From NCBI GenBank assembly GCA_003597935.1, contig QZJT01000007.1, positions 1 through 33,960 of the forward strand: 33,960 nucleotides of DNA. Direction: 5' to 3'. This DNA comes from Phycisphaerales bacterium (lineage in GTDB: Bacteria; Planctomycetota; Phycisphaerae; UBA1845). The position numbers were made by a program, and so were the translations under genes. Below are positions 1 to 6,782 of the stretch, in pieces (within the stretch, counting starts at the first letter, position 1; each line of letters starts with the position of its first letter). Below the pieces are notes generated by a model. It searched no databases. It worked only from the letters and a program-made list of their open reading frames with translations, and was not told the origin of the DNA.

Positions 1-2
1 TG

Positions 3-69
3 CGCGACTTCGCCGTCTGCTGGCTGCAGTTCGGCCCCGGCAGCCGGGCAGCCCCGCAGCTTGTGTAGA
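3..69 (+). CDS. possible 3' end of a gene entering from the left (partial)
   Basis: The third forward frame is open from the window edge and reads RDFAVCWLQFGPGSRAAPQLV before a TAG at 67-69. The composition (Trp, Phe, balanced hydrophobics) is compatible with the C-terminus of a real protein. However, 22 codons of open frame in GC-rich DNA is weak evidence. No family can be recognised. The sequence just upstream of the window would decide it. Confidence 0.25.
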
Positions 70-197
70 ACAACGAGGCATGAATGCCGGGGCTCTGAGT
101 GCGCAAGCCATCCGATCGTAGGGTCACGTAAGGCGGCCGTGGACGACCGTGAATACCGGCGGATGAACACGATGCGGAAGGAATGAACGCCGCAACG

Positions 198-773
198 TCA
201 GCGGCCGGCGAGGGCGAGGGCTTCGTCGACGGGTTCGCCGAACTCCTGCACCCAGTAGGTCTCGTAGGGGCCGCCGACGCGGACGGCCAAGCCGACTTCG
301 GACCAGTTGGGGCCGAGGATGATCTCGCGGTGGGCCTCGCTGGACATCCATGACGCCATAGCGTCTTCGACCGAGAGGTGTCCGGCGGCGAGGTTCTCGC
401 CCACGGCGTAGAAGCGGTAGCCGGCGTTCATGGCCCGTTGGCCGGGGCCGGCGCCGTCGGCAGGATCGAGGTGGGCAAAGAAGCTGTTGCGGACCATCTT
501 GCAGGCGTAGTCGCCGGCGATGCGGTCGAGGACGGGAGCGCGGCGGACCGGCGGCAGACCGGCCACCTCCCGCTCCTGATTTATGCGGTTGAATAATTCA
601 TCGGCGAGGCCCGGCTCGTCGTCGGGCGTCAGGCACCTGTCGGCGACCGTCCGCCCGGCCACCATTCGCGCGAGGCGCGGGTCGTCCGCGTCGGCGGCCG
701 GCTCGTTGAGAGCGCAGCCCGCCACCAGCAGGGGCAGCGCCAGGCCGAGCAGCTTGATTCGAGGCGACGACAA
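198..773 (-). CDS. CAP (SCP/PR-1-like) domain lipoprotein
   Basis: Predicted exported lipoprotein with one CAP/SCP domain, a secreted fold of unknown general role in bacteria. Family signatures are visible in order: LFNRINQEREVAGLPPV, FFAHLDP, AGYRFYAVGENLAAG, ASWMSSEAHREIIL and the final WVQEFGEP strand; these match the usual FFAH, GENIA and W-x-x-S-x-x-HR blocks. A TTG start at 773 gives MSSPRIKLLGLALPLLVAGC, a compact lipoprotein signal ending in a lipobox, with TGGGGA about 8 nt upstream. An in-frame ATG at 828-830 would add 19 residues that spoil the signal peptide and has a purine-rich stretch touching the start codon, so TTG is preferred. A promoter-like TTGTCG-N16-TATAGT lies upstream at 858-885. 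The family call is secure; substrate and role are unknown. Confidence 0.85.
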   Translation of the reverse strand: MSSPRIKLLGLALPLLVAGCALNEPAADADDPRLARMVAGRTVADRCLTPDDEPGLADELFNRINQEREVAGLPPVRRAPVLDRIAGDYACKMVRNSFFAHLDPADGAGPGQRAMNAGYRFYAVGENLAAGHLSVEDAMASWMSSEAHREIILGPNWSEVGLAVRVGGPYETYWVQEFGEPVDEALALAGR

Positions 774-857
774 GCGGGTTCCCCACTGCTGCTGAGCCGC
801 CCCGCCGCACAAGACGGGGCTTCGGTCCATCCTCTCGGACCCACGACCGGGGTTCCA

Positions 858-885
858 CTATACGGAAGGACCGGGTGGCCGACAA
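858..885 (-). promoter_or_regulatory. candidate sigma-70-type promoter for the CAP lipoprotein
   Basis: On the minus strand TTGTCG (880-885) and TATAGT (858-863) are separated by 16 bp. The pair sits between the stop of the upstream gene at 925 and the CAP gene start, so the lipoprotein probably has its own transcript. Confidence 0.4.
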
Positions 886-924
886 CCGAGTCTACACCCT
901 CCGGACGCGTTTCCCGCGGCGATG

Positions 925-2547
925 TTACGATGCGGTGACGCGGTGCATGTAAAGTATCGTGATATCGTCGGGCGCGACGCCAGTCTTTATAAATCCTTGC
1001 AAGTCGGAGAGCACGCCGTCCAGCGCCCGGGCCGCGGTCAGGCCGAATCCGTCGCACAGCACCTCCACGAGCCGCTCGCGTCCGAGAACCTCGCCCTCGC
1101 GGTTGCAGGCACGGGCGCAGCCGGGACTGAACAGCACCAGCGAGGCGCCGTCGGCCAGGCGGAGTGACTGCCGCTCGTAGGTGCTCCCTTTTTCCGGCCC
1201 GACCGGAACGTTGCGGGCGGCGTCCATCGGGCGACCCTCGCCGCTGCCGGCGATGACGACGGCCCCGACGTATCCGGCGATGGCGTATTCGATCGCCCCG
1301 GTCTTCGGGTTGATCATCATGATGATGCCGTCGAAGCGGCAGGGCATCCGGTCGTCGTGCAGGAGCCAGTTCAGCGCCTTGAGCTGAATGTGGGGCGGGT
1401 CGGCGTGAAGCGAGGCGATGCGGAACGCGCTGCGGATCTCGGTCATAGCCATGGCCGCCCGCGTCGCGTCGGCGGTGACGTGGCCGAGCATGATGGAGGC
1501 CAGGCCGTTCGGCAGACGGGTGATGTCGTAGATGTCGCCGGCCCGCTCGGCGCCCGGTTTGGCGTAGGCGGCGATCTGGAGCTGCGGCCACACCGGCACG
1601 TTGGTCAGGTCCAGGCGGCTCTGCACCTCGCGGATGAACGCGGCCTTTCCCTCCTCGATTTTGTGCTGATGGGCCTGCACGCCGCCCGCGATCGCCTCGA
1701 TCTGGAGTGCCACGCCGGCGGCGGCCACCGTCAGGATGTCCATGTCCACGGCGTCCAGGCGGTGCTCACCGCGGGCGGTGTCGGCGTAGATCAGGCCCAC
1801 CGGCCCGTGCTCGCCGGTGATGGGAATGGCCATCTGCGACCGCAGGGACTTGTCGGTCGGGCGCGGGATGCGGATGTACTGCCGACGCGACAGGCAGCGA
1901 TAGGTGAAGGTCTCCAGCATGGGCGGGTCGCCGGCGTGCCGGCCCTGCGAGGTGCGTCCGTCGACGAACTCGAGCCGCCCGGAGTTGGTCCGCCGGATCC
2001 CCATCCAGACGCGGCGGGCGCCCAGCGCGGTCTGCACCGCTTCCAGCGTCACCTCCAGCAGGCGGACGTAGTCGGTGAGGCTGGAGAGCTTCATCAGGAA
2101 CGCCGCCAGGGGCTGAAAGCGGTGCAGCGGGACGTGGATGAAGTTTTCCGGCCGCTGCGTCTCGGAGCGGGGGGGAAGCGGGTATTGCCTGATCTTCGCC
2201 AGCTCGTCGACGTTGCCGGCTTCCGGCAACTCGATCTCGACGTCCGCGTCCATCTCGAATCGCAGGACGAAGCGGTCCACCCGGATCTCGTCACCCTCCT
2301 CGATGACGTGCGGGCCGTCGATGCGGAACTCGTCCAGGATCGCCACGCCAGCCGGGTCGACGGGAACGTAGGTCCACACCTCCGTGCCGGCCTGCCGGGA
2401 GGGCATCAGCATGGCCAGGTAGGCGGGCACCTCCATGCTCGGCAGTTGGAGCAGGTTGCCGCTGTCGGAGCCGATCGACACGGCCGCGTCGTGATACTCG
2501 AACTGCCGGACGGACTCGGCCCTGGTGTCGGTCAGTTGAATGCGCAT
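925..2547 (-). CDS. FHA-GAF-PP2C (SpoIIE/RsbU-like) protein with degenerate phosphatase site
   Basis: Cytoplasmic regulator of 540 residues. Residues 1-100 look FHA-like (IGSDSGNLLQL fits the phosphothreonine-loop strand). About 140-300 is a GAF-like sensor (TALGARRVWMGIRR ... SQMAIPITGEHGPVGLIYAD). A short helix follows, and 335-540 is a SpoIIE/RsbU-type PP2C domain. In active relatives this domain dephosphorylates an anti-sigma-factor antagonist. Here AGDIYD and the terminal DDIT are retained, but the usual GDVSGHG aspartate is replaced in LGHVTADATRAA, and the usual TDG aspartate is replaced in FSPGCARA. Loss of two metal ligands suggests weak or absent phosphatase activity, i.e. a pseudophosphatase scaffold. 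No partner kinase or antagonist lies nearby. ATG 2547 has only a weak ribosome site. It is divergent from mqnD across 162 bp. Confidence 0.8.
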   Translation of the reverse strand: MRIQLTDTRAESVRQFEYHDAAVSIGSDSGNLLQLPSMEVPAYLAMLMPSRQAGTEVWTYVPVDPAGVAILDEFRIDGPHVIEEGDEIRVDRFVLRFEMDADVEIELPEAGNVDELAKIRQYPLPPRSETQRPENFIHVPLHRFQPLAAFLMKLSSLTDYVRLLEVTLEAVQTALGARRVWMGIRRTNSGRLEFVDGRTSQGRHAGDPPMLETFTYRCLSRRQYIRIPRPTDKSLRSQMAIPITGEHGPVGLIYADTARGEHRLDAVDMDILTVAAAGVALQIEAIAGGVQAHQHKIEEGKAAFIREVQSRLDLTNVPVWPQLQIAAYAKPGAERAGDIYDITRLPNGLASIMLGHVTADATRAAMAMTEIRSAFRIASLHADPPHIQLKALNWLLHDDRMPCRFDGIIMMINPKTGAIEYAIAGYVGAVVIAGSGEGRPMDAARNVPVGPEKGSTYERQSLRLADGASLVLFSPGCARACNREGEVLGRERLVEVLCDGFGLTAARALDGVLSDLQGFIKTGVAPDDITILYMHRVTAS

Positions 2548-2664
2548 GGCTCAGCGAAGCGTACACCTGCACGAGGCTCGACGCCCCAGCCAACCCACAG
2601 ATCGCCGGCGGGAGCAGCTCGACGCCGGCGCCACACCACCGGTATCCGCGCTCGGCGGCGTCAG

Positions 2665-2670
2665 TATAAT
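2665..2670 (+). promoter_or_regulatory. -10 box (TATAAT) upstream of mqnD
   Basis: A perfect TATAAT lies 40 bp before the mqnD ATG. The -35 region (about 2642-2647, GTATCC) is poor, so it may depend on an activator or on another sigma factor. Read on the other strand, the overlapping TATACT could serve the divergent FHA-GAF-PP2C gene. Confidence 0.4.
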
Positions 2671-2709
2671 ACCGCCTCAGCGGCCAGACCAGCGCCGGCG
2701 GGAGTTGCC

Positions 2710-3567
2710 ATGAAGCCTACGTCACCCGTTCGTCCGACGTTAACTCTGGGACACAGCCCCGATCCCGACGACGCCTTCATGTTCTACGGGTTGGCCGCCG
2801 GCCGGGTGGACGGCCGGGGGTGGCGCTTCGAGCACGTGTTGCAGGACATCCAGACGCTCAACGAACGCGCCCGTCGGGGTGAACTGGACGTCACCGCGAT
2901 CAGCATCCATGCCTACCCCTACGTAGCGGATCGCTACGCCCTGACCGCCTGCGGCTCCAGCATGGGCGACGGCTATGGACCGCTGGTGGTGGCGCGCGAG
3001 CCGATGGAGGTCGGCGATCTGTCCGGCAAGCTGATCGCGGTGCCGGGCGAGATGACCACCGCATTCCTGGCCTTGAGCCTGTTGCTGGGGCGGGGGGGGT
3101 TCCGGCACGAGGTGGTCGTGTTCGACCGGATCCTCGATCACGTGGCGGCCGGGCGGGCGGACGCGGGCCTGGTCATCCACGAAGGGCAGTTGACCTATCA
3201 GAATCACAGGCTTCACAACGTCGTCGACCTGGGGGCGTGGTGGAAGGAGCGGACGGGACTGCCGCTGCCGCTGGGCGGCAACTGCATCCGCCGCGACCAC
3301 GGGCGGACGGACATGGAGGCGATCGCGGCGGTGCTGAAGGAGAGCATCCGGTTCAGCCTCGACCACCGGTCCGAGGCCGTCGAACACGCCCTGCAATACG
3401 CCCGCGACATGGGGCGGCACCTCGCGGACGAGTTCGTGGGGATGTACGTCAACGAGTGGACGGTGGACTACGGCCCGACCGGCCGGGCGGCCGTGCGCGA
3501 GTTGCTGCGGCAAGGACACGCGGCGGGGCTGGTTCCGTGGGTGGGGGAGATCGACTTCATTGGGTGA
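2710..3567 (+). CDS. mqnD: 1,4-dihydroxy-6-naphthoate synthase (menaquinone, futalosine pathway)
   Basis: Predicted MqnD, which converts cyclic dehypoxanthinyl futalosine to 1,4-dihydroxy-6-naphthoate in the alternative menaquinone pathway. The 285-residue protein has the periplasmic-binding-protein-like fold features of the family: an N-terminal LGHSPDPDDAFMFY strand/loop, ELDVTAISIHAYPYVADRY, SSMGDGYGPLVVA, DAGLVIHEGQLTY and PLPLGGNCI. Length matches the family (about 270-290 aa). ATG 2710 is chosen because homology begins at once and GGCGGGAG lies upstream. A much longer open frame continues 5' to 1357 but is only antisense to the neighbouring gene. MqnD and MqnA are related; the SPDPDD and HEGQ context favours MqnD. 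No other mqn gene is in the window. Confidence 0.9.
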   Translation: MKPTSPVRPTLTLGHSPDPDDAFMFYGLAAGRVDGRGWRFEHVLQDIQTLNERARRGELDVTAISIHAYPYVADRYALTACGSSMGDGYGPLVVAREPMEVGDLSGKLIAVPGEMTTAFLALSLLLGRGGFRHEVVVFDRILDHVAAGRADAGLVIHEGQLTYQNHRLHNVVDLGAWWKERTGLPLPLGGNCIRRDHGRTDMEAIAAVLKESIRFSLDHRSEAVEHALQYARDMGRHLADEFVGMYVNEWTVDYGPTGRAAVRELLRQGHAAGLVPWVGEIDFIG

Positions 3568-3584
3568 CGGAGGGAAGAGAGAAT

Positions 3585-3611
3585 CCGCAGATTACACAGA
3601 TTGACGCAGAT
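3585..3611. repeat. short CAGATT-type 9-mer repeat
   Basis: Three consecutive 9-mers, CCGCAGATT, ACACAGATT and GACGCAGAT, lie 17 bp downstream of the mqnD stop. They are AT-richer than their surroundings. The pattern looks like a dispersed intergenic element; a genome-wide count is needed to confirm that. Confidence 0.5.
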
Positions 3612-3960
3612 AAAGAAGAGAATAGGGATGGCCTGTTGACGGCACGGGCGTGTCTGGCCCGCGCTCCTATAAGACTGCGGCTGCCCGGCTGAGTCGCAGA
3701 TCAACTTACGGCAGCAGCTCCATGCCCCTACGAGATTGCGAAAGTGGCCGGATTCCCGTTGGGGCCTCGCTACGCTTCTTTCTGTGAGTCCGCGCGAATC
3801 TCCACTGCTGATCGCGCGTTTCTTCGCGCCCCGCGAAGATTCTTCGGCGGCAGAAGATGTGAATCGCGTTGCCGCCTTGGGTTGCGGCCGAAGCCCGCGG
3901 CATGACATCTGTACTGCTGGCTGGGGGTTTCATCGCGTCGCGAGAAGATTCCGGTGGGCG

Positions 3961-4189
3961 CTCTTCGCCCGGAGGGCGCGCGATCGTAGCCAGGGGCTTC
4001 AGCCCCTGGGAAGGGCGCCTCCCATCTTCTTAGCCCGGAGGACGCGCGATCGTAGCCAGGGGCTTCAGCCCCTGGGAAGGGCGCCTCCCCGCCTTCTTCG
4101 CCCGGAGGGCGCACGGTCGCAGCCAGGTACTTCAGTCCCTGGTGGGCATGCCCCCCTCCTCCGCCGCCCGGAGGGCGCACGAGGCGCTC
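3961..4189. repeat. tandem REP-like array, 66/67-bp period
   Basis: The CCCGGAGG core recurs at 3968, 4034, 4101 and 4167, with spacings of 66, 67 and 66 bp. Copies 1 and 2 carry the perfect hairpin CCAGGGGCTTCAGCCCCTGG (8-bp stem, TTCA loop) at 3990-4009 and 4056-4075. Copy 3 has a version with one mismatch at 4123-4142. Copy 4 is partial and forms the left end of the transposase unit. This is the arrangement expected of REP/BIME elements mobilised by a RAYT. Confidence 0.8.
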
Positions 4190-4793
4190 ACGACGGCGCT
4201 TCGGCGACGTTGACGGGCACCCTCCCCCTGGATACGATCGCGTGCGTTCATTGGCCAATACCTGCAGAGTTGGTGCAGTGCCCAGCACCTTCAGACAGAA
4301 CTACCATCACGCCGTCTTCAGCACGCGGCAGCGCAAATACCTCATCACACTGGAAATCGAGGTACGCTTGTATCCATTCCTCGACGGAGTCGTGCGCGAC
4401 CTGCGCTGCACGCTCATGGCCATAGGCGGCACGCGGGATCACGTGCATCTTCTGATTCGGTACAGGGCGGACGTGTCGATCTCCGACGTGATGCGCCATA
4501 TCAAGGGACGATCATCGAAGTGGATCAACGACACGTTTCCGAAGGAGGGGTATTTCTGCTGGCGGGAGGGCTACGCCGGGCTTACGGTCAGCCAGTCCGT
4601 GGTCGGCGACGTTGAGGCATATATTGCGCGGCAAATGGAACATCACAAGCGCGTGGACTTCAGGTCGGAACTTCTGGCCCTGCTGCGGGCGCATGGGGTC
4701 GAGTTCGACGAAGCGGACGTGTTCAAGTGAGTCGGGACGTCGAGTCGAGCGCGGATGCGATGGGCGCGAGCGCCTCGTGTGCCCTCCGGGCGG
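4164..4793 (+). mobile_element. RAYT unit bounded by 26-bp inverted repeats
   Basis: The 26 bases at 4164-4189 and the reverse complement of 4768-4793 agree at 25 of 26 positions; both contain CCCGGAGGGC and ACGAGGCGCTC. They enclose exactly one gene, a REP-associated tyrosine transposase. A full inverted REP copy follows at 4819-4867. The structure resembles a transposase gene embedded in an inverted pair of its own REP sequences, rather than a classical IS with target duplications. Confidence 0.7.
4278..4730 (+). CDS. REP-associated tyrosine transposase (Y1/HUH family)
   Basis: Predicted single-strand DNA nuclease/transposase of the IS200/IS605-related RAYT group, 150 residues from the GTG at 4278. 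Visible: FRQNYHHAVFSTRQR at the N-terminus; the HUH metal site in TRDHVHLL (HVH at about residues 55-57); the candidate nucleophile in VEAYIARQ (Y at about 115); and the RAYT-typical HHKRVDFRSELLALL tail. GTG 4278 is chosen because family homology begins at its second codon. An upstream in-frame GTG at 4242 would add 12 unrelated residues. The catalytic motifs look intact and the frame is unbroken, so it may be functional. It is flanked on both sides by REP hairpins, its expected substrates. Its last 8 bp overlap the convergent frame ending at 4723. Confidence 0.88.
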   Translation: MPSTFRQNYHHAVFSTRQRKYLITLEIEVRLYPFLDGVVRDLRCTLMAIGGTRDHVHLLIRYRADVSISDVMRHIKGRSSKWINDTFPKEGYFCWREGYAGLTVSQSVVGDVEAYIARQMEHHKRVDFRSELLALLRAHGVEFDEADVFK

Positions 4794-5679
4794 CAGAATC
4801 GGGGGGGGGCGACGAGCACCAGGGACTGAAGTCCCCGGCTACGATCGTGCGCCCTCCGGGCGGTGGATAGGGTGGGCCGTGTGGCGCATGTCGGCGGATT
4901 GGCCCGTTCGCCCCCGCGGTCCCCACAGCCTCGCGTCTGTGCGCTACGGTGATGGGTTGCGGCCAAGGCCCGCGCTGTGCACTCTGCAAATCGAACGGCA
5001 TGCCGCACTCCGGGCAGCGTGGGTCGACCTGGCCGCGCAGGTCGTAGCCGCACCGGGCGCACGCGCCGGGCGGATAGACGGGGCGGTAGCGGTTCCGCAG
5101 CCAGACGAGGGCGCACAGGATCGAGGAGCTTACAACCCAGGATACGACGAAGGTCGTGACCGTCGGCGCCAGGCCGCGTGCCCATCTTTCGCTCATCGGT
5201 CCCGGGATTCTGACGAGGAGTTGGACAAACCCGGCGGACGCGCAAGCGGCCGAACCCGCCAGCGCCGTGCAGACGGCGAGTCTGTAATCCCGCAGTGGCC
5301 AGGCACAGGCGGCCAGCCCGCCCAGAAAGGCCAACCAGATCCCCGCGAGACAGAAGGGCCAGTAAGCGCTGAACCGGCTGAACAAGTACGCCCAACACGG
5401 GGGAACGAGACTCCCCAGCAGACCCGCGGCCACACACCGATGCCGGGCGAGAAAGCAATGGACGCAGCACCATACGCGCAGCAGCAGCGGCGGTGTGGCC
5501 GGGGGAGTGAACTCAGGGTCCGCGGCACCGAGCTGCCGCCGCGCCGCTTCCCGCCGGATCACTTCCAGCGCAGCGCCTTCATAGTCGTCTGGCGCCTTCA
5601 ACGCCCGGACGACCGTGGCGTCCGGAGCCTGGCGCCACGCCTGTTCGAGCGGGGTCAGATCGCTTTCGGTCGCTGTCAC
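4723..5679 (-). CDS. four-helix membrane protein with zinc ribbon; C-terminus altered by repeat unit
   Basis: Predicted inner-membrane protein of 318 residues and unknown function. A soluble N-terminal helix region (1-60) precedes four hydrophobic segments (about 82-102, 108-128, 134-155, 172-194), then a zinc ribbon with C207/C210 and C222/C225 in CARCGYDLRG...CPECG. This ribbon style is common in planctomycete membrane proteins (family knowledge, not searched). From about residue 271 the frame runs through the inverted REP copy and then the RAYT unit: GGRTIVAGDF matches the repeat, not protein family sequence. The native stop was therefore probably lost or displaced by insertion, giving a 45-50-residue foreign tail. 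The membrane and ribbon portion is secure as coding; the stop position is probably not ancestral. Confidence 0.75.
   Translation of the reverse strand: MTATESDLTPLEQAWRQAPDATVVRALKAPDDYEGAALEVIRREAARRQLGAADPEFTPPATPPLLLRVWCCVHCFLARHRCVAAGLLGSLVPPCWAYLFSRFSAYWPFCLAGIWLAFLGGLAACAWPLRDYRLAVCTALAGSAACASAGFVQLLVRIPGPMSERWARGLAPTVTTFVVSWVVSSSILCALVWLRNRYRPVYPPGACARCGYDLRGQVDPRCPECGMPFDLQSAQRGPWPQPITVAHRREAVGTAGANGPIRRHAPHGPPYPPPGGRTIVAGDFSPWCSSPPPDSAARRAHEALAPIASALDSTSRLT
4819..4867 (-). repeat. inverted REP copy right of the RAYT unit
   Basis: Read on the minus strand this matches the left array: CCCGGAGGGCGC, ATCGTAGCC, then a hairpin at 4819-4838 whose stem is GGGGAC/GTCCC around TTCA. The innermost pairs are A-T here but G-C in the left copies, so both sides of the stem have changed together. 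That supports selection on the structure. Confidence 0.7.
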
Positions 5680-6062
5680 GCAGCGCCGCCTTCACGATGG
5701 TCTACATTCCAGCCGTCAGAGGCATCAGGGCACCGCTGCGAGTTCGCGTCGCGGCTCGCGCAGAGGCGCAGAGTTGAGAGAAGGCAACGGGTTTCGTCCG
5801 ATCGTACCCGAAGACGGCGATTCTCGCAACTGCTCACCTGGGTCGACACGGGTTTTTGCCGGATAATCCCGCTTCGGCGCTGCCGACCACGCTCCAGATT
5901 CGTCAGGATGTTCGGCATTTGTTTTCACCCAGCCACGGTACTCCGCCGAAAAACGCAAACCGCGGCCACCAGAACGCGATAAACACATACGACTCTTCTC
6001 CACCCTCTGCCCCCTTTGCGCCTCTGCGTGAGCTTCCGCTGCGCCGCGCGTGAACCCCCTCT
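5680..6062. other. gene-free stretch with a flanking inverted repeat
   Basis: No credible gene is visible. CTCGCGCAGAGGCGCAGAG at 5755-5773 and the reverse complement of 6014-6032 match at 17 of 19 positions, enclosing about 240 bp that are less GC-rich than the neighbouring genes. Weaker pairing continues inward through the adjacent GAGAGAAGG and CTTCTCCACC stretches. Confidence 0.55.
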
Positions 6063-6608
6063 TCAGCAGGCGGCCGCCCGGGGGGGGTCGGCAGCGTCGA
6101 AGACGGGTTCGATGATGCGGCGAAAGTGGGTGGCCGAGAGGGACACGGTGTCCCAGCGGGGCGAGCGGACGCGGGCGTGCTCGGCGTAACGGCGGGCCGG
6201 CGCCGCTAAGAAACAGTAGCGCTGCCCGCGGAACTCATAGACCCGTCCGGGCGGCGGCTGGCGGCACGACTCGTGGATCAGGTAGGCGAACACGAACGTA
6301 CCCTCATAGCCGTCGCCGAAGACCGACTCCCAGGCGCTCATGCCCTCGACGTCCTCGCGCGTGACCCAGTTTTCCCAGTAGCGGCGGCCGGCGTCGCCGA
6401 CGTAAGGGAAATGCCGCCCCTTGACGTCCACTAGCCACTTGCGCGAGGCGTCCGGATAGACCACGAAGTCGAAGGACTTGACGCGCACGTCGGCGAGCAT
6501 GGTGCGCTTCTGCTCATCCACGCGGATGTAGGGCCGGCAAAAACGGCGCAGCGCGTCCTCGAAGGCGGATTCGTAGTGAACGTGTACCGCACCGGCGGGC
6601 AGAGCCAT
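6063..6608 (-). CDS. HYExAFE-type protein, predicted PD-(D/E)xK-like fold
   Basis: Protein of 181 residues with HYESAFE at residues 11-17, the motif that names a small conserved family I associate with planctomycetes. Residues 44-64 read as a nuclease-like core: a strand with D47 (SFDFVVY), a turn, then LVDVKGR with D61 and K63. This fits the D...(D/E)xK pattern of PD-(D/E)xK enzymes and suggests nucleic-acid cleavage or binding; that function is inference. No signal peptide or membrane segment is seen. ATG 6608 is chosen over the TTG at 6611 because GGAGGAG lies 8 nt before it. The whole 5' gap is filled by a heptamer/octamer repeat array, which sits between this ribosome site and the stop of the upstream co-directional lipoprotein gene. 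Confidence 0.8.
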   Translation of the reverse strand: MALPAGAVHVHYESAFEDALRRFCRPYIRVDEQKRTMLADVRVKSFDFVVYPDASRKWLVDVKGRHFPYVGDAGRRYWENWVTREDVEGMSAWESVFGDGYEGTFVFAYLIHESCRQPPPGRVYEFRGQRYCFLAAPARRYAEHARVRSPRWDTVSLSATHFRRIIEPVFDAADPPRAAAC

Positions 6609-6623
6609 CAAACGTCTCCTCCG

Positions 6624-6780
6624 GGGTTAGAACGTTAGAAGGTTAGAAGGTTGAAGGTTGAAGGTTAGGATCAAGCGTTCGCACACGTCGAGCCTCCCCA
6701 TTCTTCAACCTTCCAACCTGCAAACCTGCAACCTGCAACCTTCCAACCTGCAACCTTCCAACCTTCTAACCTTCCAACCC
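6624..6780. repeat. inverted array of 7/8-bp GGTTGAA / GGTTAGAA units
   Basis: The left arm (6624-6669) has units of GGTTAGAA and GGTTGAA. The right arm (6701-6780) has the complements TTCAACC, TTCCAACC, TGCAACC and TTCTAACC. The arms could fold into a long imperfect hairpin around about 30 bp of unrelated sequence. The array fills the space between the TAA of the lipoprotein gene (6783) and the ribosome site of the HYExAFE gene, so any read-through mRNA would carry it. Confidence 0.85.
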
Positions 6781-6782
6781 CA

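Larger units (their letters stand above)
3568..4241. other. gene-free stretch with dispersed repeats
   Basis: Nothing here reads as a convincing gene. It holds three 9-mers of CAGATT type just after mqnD (3585-3611), about 350 bp without recognised structure, then the tandem REP array that leads into the transposase unit. Open frames across it change frame at each repeat copy and encode Pro/Arg/Gly-rich sequence. Confidence 0.6.

Noticed and set aside
1357-2709. Long plus-strand open frame running into mqnD
   Set aside because: It is antisense to the FHA-GAF-PP2C gene, rich in Arg/Gly/His/Val, and family sequence starts only at ATG 2710.
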